Shown: positions 6,035 to 11,078 of the stretch, piece by piece
How the letters are laid out: the number at the start of each line of letters is the position of its first letter
Position numbering within the stretch: position 1 is the stretch's first letter
Origin: JAGDMS01 sp050015455
GTDB taxonomy: Bacteria > Desulfobacterota > Binatia > HRBIN30
Direction of reading: 5' to 3'
Length of the DNA stretch: 11,078 bases
Assembly: GCA_050015455.1 (NCBI GenBank)
Contig: JBEKBJ010000150.1
Coordinates: 1 to 11,078 of the forward strand
Program-made: the position numbers and the translations under genes
The notes under the pieces: model-generated
Database searches by the model: none
Told to the model about the DNA's origin: nothing
What the model saw: only the letters and a program-made list of their open reading frames with translations

Positions 6035-6488
6035 TGTCGAAGATGCGTACGAACTCGACTGTATCGCCGGCATTGATGCCGTGGCGGGCGCAGAACCCGC
6101 CGTTCACCTCGAGCACGTACTGGGATGGAACCCCAACACCGCGCGAGTCAGTGGTGAAAGGCCGCGCCTCCGGGACGATGCCGACGATGCGCCGTTGCTT
6201 GTCGATGAAGACCATGTCCAGCGGCAATATCGTATTCTTCATCCAGAACTGCTGGTCGGACTCCTTGGGAAACACGAACAGCATGCCTGCGTTGGCAGCC
6301 AGGTCGCGGCGATACATCAGGCCGCGGGCGAGTGTGTCGGGCGTGTTGGCGATCTCCACCTGAACAGTGACCGGCCCGCGAGCCGAATGGATCACGACCT
6401 CGGGTCGCTGCGAGCACGCCGCCAGCAGGGCGCAGCTGACAGACAGCACGGCTCCCAGCTGCCATAAGGCATGTCGCAAGCGGCCCAA
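6024..6488 (-). CDS. DUF192 (COG1430) family lipoprotein
   Basis: The product of about 154 residues carries the DUF192 signature: VEIANTPDTLARGLMYRRDL, GMLFVFP, then FWMKNTILPLDMVFID and IVGIVPEA, ending VEFVRIFD. The family is a small beta-rich domain of unknown biochemical role, common in exported or membrane-anchored form. The N-terminus is hydrophobic and ends in LLAAC, a good lipobox, so the mature protein is probably a lipoprotein with the domain in the periplasm. No ATG or GTG exists in frame at the right distance; TTG codons at 6500, 6488 and 6479 are the candidates and none has a clear Shine-Dalgarno, so the start is uncertain by about seven residues. The same frame stays open to 7310, but there it is antisense to the Fe-S oxidoreductase. 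The protease gene follows 149 nt downstream on the same strand. Confidence 0.82.
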   Translation of the reverse strand: MGRLRHALWQLGAVLSVSCALLAACSQRPEVVIHSARGPVTVQVEIANTPDTLARGLMYRRDLAANAGMLFVFPKESDQQFWMKNTILPLDMVFIDKQRRIVGIVPEARPFTTDSRGVGVPSQYVLEVNGGFCARHGINAGDTVEFVRIFDTAR

Positions 6489-6554
6489 ACTGTCTTGCAA
6501 TGCCGGCGGTTTTCTTTTAGGAGTGCGCCGGGCCGCGGACTGCCGGCTCCTGTT

Positions 6555-6560
6555 GGAGGG
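6555..6560 (+). promoter_or_regulatory. Ribosome binding site for the Fe-S oxidoreductase
   Basis: GGAGGG lies 6 nt before ATG at 6567-6569. This fixes the start inside a frame that is open from 6471; the 32 extra codons upstream would overlap the divergent DUF192 gene and lack membrane-protein character. Confidence 0.75.
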
Positions 6561-6566
6561 AGCGTA

Positions 6567-8630
6567 ATGAGTACGTTGATTTTCATACTGCTGATAATTG
6601 TCGCACTGGGATATTTCGGCCGCACGATGCACGGGCGTATCGGTGTGCTGCTCAAGGTAGAGCCGGCCGACCGCTTCGATCGCATTCCGGAGCGCATCAA
6701 GGCGCTGCTGATCTACGCGCTCGCCCAGAAGAAGTTCATTCAACGCGAGCCGCGGCCGGACACCGTTCTGAGCGAGCAGGCCGCCGGCTGGATGCACTTC
6801 TTCATCTTCTGGGGCTTCTGCATTCTCGGCATCGAAGCCCTTACCATGTTCGGCCGTGGTTTCAGCGACGACTTCCACCTGCCGCTGCTCAGCCCCCATC
6901 TGCTCGGCGGCCCGTACCTTCTCCTCAAAGACATCATGGCGGTGGCGGTGCTGGTTGCGATCAGCATGGCGCTGTACCGCTGGGGCGTGTCGCATCCGGC
7001 CCGTTTGTATGGCTTCAAGCCCGCCGAAGAGAAGGTGGCCGGCCACTCGCATTGGGAAGCCTACCTGATCCTGGTCTTCATTGGCCTCATCATGATCGGG
7101 GGACTGCTGTACGACGGCGGGCGCATGGTCTTCGACTCCGCAAACCCGAGCGTGCGAGCCGAGATGCCCTGGCAGCCTGTCAGCCGCATCGTCGCGCTGC
7201 TTCTCGGCGGCCCGCGCTCGGCGAGGTTCTTCAGCAACGCGGGCTGGTGGGTGCACAACTGCGTCATCCTGGTGTTCCTGAACCTGCTGCCGCTCTCGAA
7301 GCACTTTCACATCATCACCTCACTGCCGAACTCCTTTTTCGTCAAGACCGAGCCGCGCGGCGCCCTCAGCAAGATGGACTTGGAGACCGGCACCCGCTTC
7401 GGCACATCTTATATCAATCAGTTCACGTGGAAGCAGGTCCTCGACATGTACTCCTGCACCGAGTGCGGCCGTTGCGCCTCGCACTGTCCTGCCACCATGA
7501 CCGGCAAGGAGCTTGCCCCGCGCCAGATGCTCTTGGACCTGCGTGACTATGTGTACGAGCATGAAGCTGATTTCCTGGCGCTGGCGCCAGCCGCCGGGGA
7601 GGGCGCCGAGCCACCGACCGTGGGCGAGAACATCGTCGGTGAGCGGCTCATCCACGATGAAGTGCTTTGGGCCTGCACCACCTGCCGCGCCTGCGAGGAG
7701 GCCTGCCCGGTGATGATCGAGTATGTCGACAAGATCGTCGACATGCGCCGGCACCTGACGCAGGAAGAGGCGCGCTTCCCGGTCGAGCTGACCCGGACCT
7801 TCAAGGGCATGGAAAACCAGGGCAACCCCTGGGGCCTCGATGCCGGGCAACGTGCCGCCTGGGCCGAGGGGCTGGACGTCCCCTTGATGGCCGATCACCC
7901 CGATGCCGAGTACCTGTATTACGTCGGTTGTGCCGGGGCCTTCGACGACCGCAACAAACGTACGACCATCGCCTTGACCAAGATTCTCAAGAAGGCGGGG
8001 GTCAATTTCGCTATCCTCGGCGCCGAAGAGCTGTGCAACGGGGAAACGGCGCGCCGCCTCGGCAACGAGTACCTCTTCCAGAGCATGGCACAGGCCTGCA
8101 TCGAGGTGTTCAAAAGCTACAATGTGAAGAAGATCTTGACAAACTGTCCGCACTGCTTCAACACCATTAAAAACGAGTTCCCGCAGTTCGGCGGCCACTA
8201 TGAGGTGATCCACGCCACGGAGTTCGTCAAGCGGCTCATCGCGGCCGGCAAGATCCAGTTCAAGGCCAACGGCTCGCGGACGGTCACGTTCCACGACTCC
8301 TGTTATCTAGGCCGTTACAACGATATCTTCGATGCGCCACGGGACATTTTGCAGCTGATCCCGGGAGTCCGCTTGCGCGAGATGGAACGCAACCGCAAGT
8401 TCGGCATGTGCTGCGGCGCCGGCGGTGGCCGCATGTGGGTGGACGAAGAGCCGAGCAAGCGCGTCAACACCAAGCGTGTTGAGCAGGCGCTCGAGACCAA
8501 TCCCGACGCCGTGGCGGTGGCGTGTCCCTACTGCATGACCATGATCGACGACGGCCTCAAGTCGAAGGACATGGAAGAGAAGGTGAAGACGCTCGACGTC
8601 ATGGAGCTGGTCGCCGAAGCGATGGTGTGA
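6567..8630 (+). CDS. Membrane-bound cytochrome b/Fe-S oxidoreductase, HdrD/FadF/ETF:menaquinone oxidoreductase type
   Basis: The 687-residue protein has an N-terminal NarI-like membrane domain (about 1-255) with helices near 3-16, 72-95, 118-138, 163-183 and 227-245. Its histidines in GWMHFF (His77), WWVHN (His230) and SKHFH (His246/His248) are candidate heme b ligands. Two 4Fe-4S motifs follow: CTECGRCASHCP (Cys297, 300, 303, 307) and CTTCRACEEACP (Cys370, 373, 376, 380). Then come two cysteine-rich CCG-type domains: first with Cys455, Cys490 (LCNGE variant) and NCPHC (527/530); second with Cys579, MCCGAGGGRMW (615/616) and ACPYC (653/656), which resemble the non-cubane cluster sites of HdrB/HdrD. 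Relatives couple reduced ETF from acyl-CoA dehydrogenases to menaquinone in the inner membrane. No etfAB gene is in this window. It is transcribed divergently from the DUF192 gene. Confidence 0.87.
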   Translation: MSTLIFILLIIVALGYFGRTMHGRIGVLLKVEPADRFDRIPERIKALLIYALAQKKFIQREPRPDTVLSEQAAGWMHFFIFWGFCILGIEALTMFGRGFSDDFHLPLLSPHLLGGPYLLLKDIMAVAVLVAISMALYRWGVSHPARLYGFKPAEEKVAGHSHWEAYLILVFIGLIMIGGLLYDGGRMVFDSANPSVRAEMPWQPVSRIVALLLGGPRSARFFSNAGWWVHNCVILVFLNLLPLSKHFHIITSLPNSFFVKTEPRGALSKMDLETGTRFGTSYINQFTWKQVLDMYSCTECGRCASHCPATMTGKELAPRQMLLDLRDYVYEHEADFLALAPAAGEGAEPPTVGENIVGERLIHDEVLWACTTCRACEEACPVMIEYVDKIVDMRRHLTQEEARFPVELTRTFKGMENQGNPWGLDAGQRAAWAEGLDVPLMADHPDAEYLYYVGCAGAFDDRNKRTTIALTKILKKAGVNFAILGAEELCNGETARRLGNEYLFQSMAQACIEVFKSYNVKKILTNCPHCFNTIKNEFPQFGGHYEVIHATEFVKRLIAAGKIQFKANGSRTVTFHDSCYLGRYNDIFDAPRDILQLIPGVRLREMERNRKFGMCCGAGGGRMWVDEEPSKRVNTKRVEQALETNPDAVAVACPYCMTMIDDGLKSKDMEEKVKTLDVMELVAEAMV

Positions 8631-8643
8631 ATGGGAGTGCGGC

Positions 8644-8703
8644 GGTGAGCCGGTGCGGAATTCTAGATACCGGCTCACTGGCACACTGGCGCACCGGCTC
8701 ACC
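8644..8703. terminator. Competing inverted repeats between convergent genes
   Basis: GGTGAGCCGGTGCG (8644-8657) is perfectly complementary to 8690-8703, a 14-bp stem that includes the stop codon of the glucan phosphorylase gene (8699-8701). A nearer copy of ACCGGCTCAC at 8669-8678 can pair with the same left arm (8645-8654), giving an alternative 10-bp hairpin. The spacer lies between two gene ends that point at each other (8630 and 8699), so a bidirectional terminator is the simplest role. There is no T-run, so any termination would be atypical. Confidence 0.5.
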
Positions 8704-10870
8704 TGCCCCCTACACCGGGCAGGAGTCTCGGCTGGTTGCTATGCATCCCCGGCATGGCGCTGGACACGCCGCCCGCTGCCGGCAAATAGCACTCCCGCAC
8801 GTAGTCGCGCACCATGCGATCGGCGTTGAAGTACGCCGCCAAAGTTACAACCGCGCGTTTCATCCGCGCCACCCACGCATGCGGCACCGTGCCGCTGTCG
8901 CGATGATAGTAGAGCGGGACGACCTTGTTCTCCAGGACATCGTACAGCGAAGCCGCATCGCGCGCATCCTGGACCGCCGCATCAGCGGGCACATGCTCCT
9001 CACCGATGGCGAAGCCGTTCTCGCCGTCGTAGGCCTCCGCCCACCACCCGTCGAGCACCGACAAGTTCAATCCGCCGTTGAGGACGACCTTTTGGCCGCT
9101 GGTGCCGCACGCTTCGAGCGGCCGTCGTGGGGTGTTGAGCCAGACGTCACAGCCCTGCACGAGGTGGCGGGCGACGCCGAAATCGTAGTCCTCGACGAAT
9201 ATGATCCGCTGCCGAAAACGCGCGTCGCGGCTCAACGTGACCACATGCTGGAGCAAGCGTTTGGCGTGATCGTCGCGCGGGTGGGCCTTTCCCGCCATGA
9301 TGATCTGCAGCCCGCGCCCAGCCTCGTTGACAAGCGCTGCCAGCCGGTTTGGATCGCTCAACAGTAACCCCGCGCGTTTATACTCCGCCATGCGCCGCGC
9401 AAAGCACAGCGTCAGCACGTTGACGTCGAGCGCCGGTGCCGCGGGCGAGCGACCGGTGCCCGCCCCCCGGAGGATCGTGCCGCGCATGACGTAGTTCAGC
9501 ATGCGACGTTTCCCCACCCGGTGCGCTTCCCAGAACTCAGCATCCGGGATCGCCTCCATCTTGTCCCAGATCTCCGGGTTACACATCTGCTGTTGCCAGT
9601 CCGGGCCGAGGTGGCGCGTGTACAGGTTCAGCATCGGCGGCGCAAGCCAAGACTTCGTGTGCACACCGTTGGTGATGTGCCCAATCGGCACCTCAGCTTC
9701 AGGCCGGCCCGGCCATAAACTCTGCCACATCTGTCGGGTGGTGCGCCCGTGCAGTGCAGAGACCGCATTGGCGTAACGAGAGGACTTGAGCCCGACCACC
9801 GTCATACAAAAGCGCTCGGACGGATCGTGTGGGTTGACGCGTCCGAGCCCGAGGAACTCCTCCGGTGAGATGTCGGCCTCACGCTGCATCCAGCCGAGAT
9901 GCTGCAGCACCAGCTCCGGTGCGAAGCGGTCATGGCCCGCTGCCACCGGCGTGTGGGTGGTAAACACGCTGCGCAGCGCCACCTCACGGTGGGCCGTCGC
10001 AAAGGCAACACCGTCCGCAACTTTCCACTGCCGCGCCAGCTCAAGCGCTGCGAGCACGCTGTGCCCCTCATTCATGTGCAGCACCCCGGGTTGCATGTTC
10101 AGAGCGTTCAGCATGCGCATGCCGCCGATGCCGAGAATGATCTCCTGCAGCAGCCGTTCGCGCTCGTCGCCGCCATAAAGGTGGGCCGTCAGCGCGCGGT
10201 TTGCGGGTGAGTTGCCCTCGATGTCGGAATCGAGCAGCACCAGCGTAGCGCGGCCAACCTCGGCACGCCAGGCGCCCAGCAGCAAACGGTCTCCATCGAG
10301 GGGAATCTCAACGACCACCGGGCGACCGTAACGCCCCATGGCGCGACGCAGCGGCAGGGTGCGTAGGTCCACCTGGCCGTAGCTCTCCTCCTGCCATCCG
10401 GTCGCGTCAAGTCGCTGGTGGAAATAGCCGTGGGCGTAGAAGATGCCGATCCCGACCAGCGGCACGCCGAGATCCGAGGCGCTTTTCAGGTGGTCGCCGA
10501 CCAGCACCCCGAGTCCGCCGGAATACATCGGCATCGACTCGTGCAGAGCGAATTCAGCGGCGACGTACGCTACCGGCGAACGCTGCAAGATGCCGAAACT
10601 GCTGCCTGCAAGCGTGCGGCCCTCCCGCAGGTATTCGTCGAGCTGACGAAAGGCGCTGTTGATGCGGCTCTCTAGTGCAATCTCATCGGCGCGTTGCTCG
10701 ATACGCTCGTGGGGTAACACCGTGAGAAAGGCTATCGGGTTGTGATTTTGCTGCCGCCACAGCACCGGATCGAGATCGCGAAAGATAGCGACCACGTCGG
10801 GTTGCCAGGTCCACCAGAGATTCCAGGCAAGCTGATACAGCTGCCCTGCCAACGATCGCGGGCTCTCCAC
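8699..10870 (-). CDS. glgP: Alpha-glucan (glycogen) phosphorylase, GT35, short bacterial type
   Basis: The 723-residue protein phosphorolyses alpha-1,4-glucan to glucose 1-phosphate in the cytoplasm. It has the N-terminal DUF3417-like segment of the Thermotoga/actinobacterial branch (LAWNLWWTWQPD, 14-25; LDPVLWRQQNHNPIAFL, 33-49). Next are AYVAAEFALHESMPMYSGGLG (from 101), HMNEGHS (265-271), FTTHTPVAAGHDRF (303-316) and GHITNGVHTKSW (397-408). The phosphate/PLP region follows: CFARRMAEYKRAGLL (489-503), MAGKAHPRDD (525-534) and EACGTSGQKVVLNGGLNLS (586-604), where Lys594 should hold pyridoxal phosphate. Length matches that branch. An in-frame TAA lies four codons upstream, so GTG at 10868-10870 is the earliest start; it has no Shine-Dalgarno, and a TTG at 10852 with GGAGAG upstream is an alternative. 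No other glycogen gene is visible here. Confidence 0.93.
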   Translation of the reverse strand: MESPRSLAGQLYQLAWNLWWTWQPDVVAIFRDLDPVLWRQQNHNPIAFLTVLPHERIEQRADEIALESRINSAFRQLDEYLREGRTLAGSSFGILQRSPVAYVAAEFALHESMPMYSGGLGVLVGDHLKSASDLGVPLVGIGIFYAHGYFHQRLDATGWQEESYGQVDLRTLPLRRAMGRYGRPVVVEIPLDGDRLLLGAWRAEVGRATLVLLDSDIEGNSPANRALTAHLYGGDERERLLQEIILGIGGMRMLNALNMQPGVLHMNEGHSVLAALELARQWKVADGVAFATAHREVALRSVFTTHTPVAAGHDRFAPELVLQHLGWMQREADISPEEFLGLGRVNPHDPSERFCMTVVGLKSSRYANAVSALHGRTTRQMWQSLWPGRPEAEVPIGHITNGVHTKSWLAPPMLNLYTRHLGPDWQQQMCNPEIWDKMEAIPDAEFWEAHRVGKRRMLNYVMRGTILRGAGTGRSPAAPALDVNVLTLCFARRMAEYKRAGLLLSDPNRLAALVNEAGRGLQIIMAGKAHPRDDHAKRLLQHVVTLSRDARFRQRIIFVEDYDFGVARHLVQGCDVWLNTPRRPLEACGTSGQKVVLNGGLNLSVLDGWWAEAYDGENGFAIGEEHVPADAAVQDARDAASLYDVLENKVVPLYYHRDSGTVPHAWVARMKRAVVTLAAYFNADRMVRDYVRECYLPAAGGVSSAMPGMHSNQPRLLPGVGGR

Positions 10871-10916
10871 AGTATAACATTATTACCCCAGGCCCGTGTC
10901 GGTTGGGAAGCCCCGT

Positions 10917-10952
10917 GAAAGCTGAGGGCTGAAAGCTGAGGGCTGAAAGCTG
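10917..10952. repeat. 14-bp direct tandem repeat, about 2.6 copies
   Basis: GAAAGCTGAGGGCT occurs at 10917-10930 and 10931-10944 without change, followed by GAAAGCTG (10945-10952). It lies in the spacer between the divergent phosphorylase gene and the gene starting at 11053. Identical copies suggest recent slippage. Confidence 0.8.
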
Positions 10953-11052
10953 TCCCGGGTCACTGCTGTCCGGTTAATACGGGAACAAACTCAGCTGGTT
11001 GCTGACCTCGTGTGGCGTGCTCATAGCGTCGAATCGCTGGAAGAGGCTTGAA

Positions 11053-11078
11053 ATGGGAATTTTCTCGAAGAGCGTGAG
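11053..11078 (+). CDS. Start of a gene cut by the window edge
   Basis: ATG at 11053-11055 follows GAGG at a 6-nt spacing and opens MGIFSKSV before the window ends. The spacing and the divergent arrangement with the phosphorylase gene support a real start. Eight codons are too few to name a family. Confidence 0.4.

Noticed and set aside
6495..6523. Sigma-70-like promoter TTGCAA...TAGGAG for the Fe-S oxidoreductase
   Set aside because: The spacing of about 17 fits, but the -10 box is poor; not enough to annotate.
6471..6566. Extended start of the Fe-S oxidoreductase
   Set aside because: It overlaps the divergent DUF192 coding start; GGAGGG lies 6 nt before the ATG at 6567.
6489..7310. N-terminal extension of the DUF192 frame (to 428 codons)
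   Set aside because: It is antisense to the first 740 bases of the Fe-S oxidoreductase gene and low-complexity in composition; the lipobox shows where the real N-terminus lies.
7320..8294. 324-codon minus-strand frame opposite the Fe-S oxidoreductase
   Set aside because: It mirrors a high-GC gene with clear cysteine motifs on the plus strand and shows no recognisable domain.

Overview
The window is GC-rich chromosomal DNA from an uncultured bacterium. The gene families point to a deltaproteobacterial-type lineage, perhaps near Candidatus Binatota: a secreted protease with a long Thr-Pro linker, an electron-transferring-flavoprotein (ETF) type membrane Fe-S oxidoreductase, an uptake-type carrier paired with a B12-independent methyltransferase, and abundant palindromic repeats. 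This placement is an inference from family content, not from a marker gene.

Layout. Positions 2-82 hold the last 26 codons of an IS630-type transposase. Positions 126-500 (minus strand) hold a 42-codon basic small-protein gene followed in frame, after its TAG stop, by an N-terminally truncated four-helix-bundle (23S rRNA intervening-sequence) protein. Positions 501-1494 contain no convincing gene but are dense in repeats: a 131-bp REPIN/MITE-like palindromic element with TTAT flanks (515-645), a solo palindrome of the same family (844-862), two other hairpins, and a nested array of ~41-bp units arranged in ~208/248-bp higher-order repeats (985-1490).

From 1495 to 6488 four minus-strand genes follow, listed here in transcription order: a DUF192 lipoprotein, a secreted metzincin-like protease with a Thr-Pro linker and a C-terminal beta domain, an AmpG-like major facilitator transporter, and a MetE-C-like methyltransferase. 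The last two are 18 nt apart and are probably co-transcribed. Divergently, 6567-8630 encodes a membrane-anchored cytochrome b/Fe-S oxidoreductase of the HdrD/FadF/ETF:menaquinone-oxidoreductase type. It converges on an alpha-glucan phosphorylase gene (8699-10870, minus) across a short spacer with competing hairpins. The right edge carries a 14-bp tandem repeat and the first codons of a further plus-strand gene.

Working together: the transporter and methyltransferase look like a small uptake/C1-transfer unit of unknown substrate; the Fe-S oxidoreductase would pass electrons from acyl-CoA or similar dehydrogenases to the quinone pool; the phosphorylase mobilises storage glucan. No genes clearly form a novel defence or mobile system. 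The least explained material is the repeat-rich kilobase at 501-1494 and the small gene/truncated gene pair beside it.
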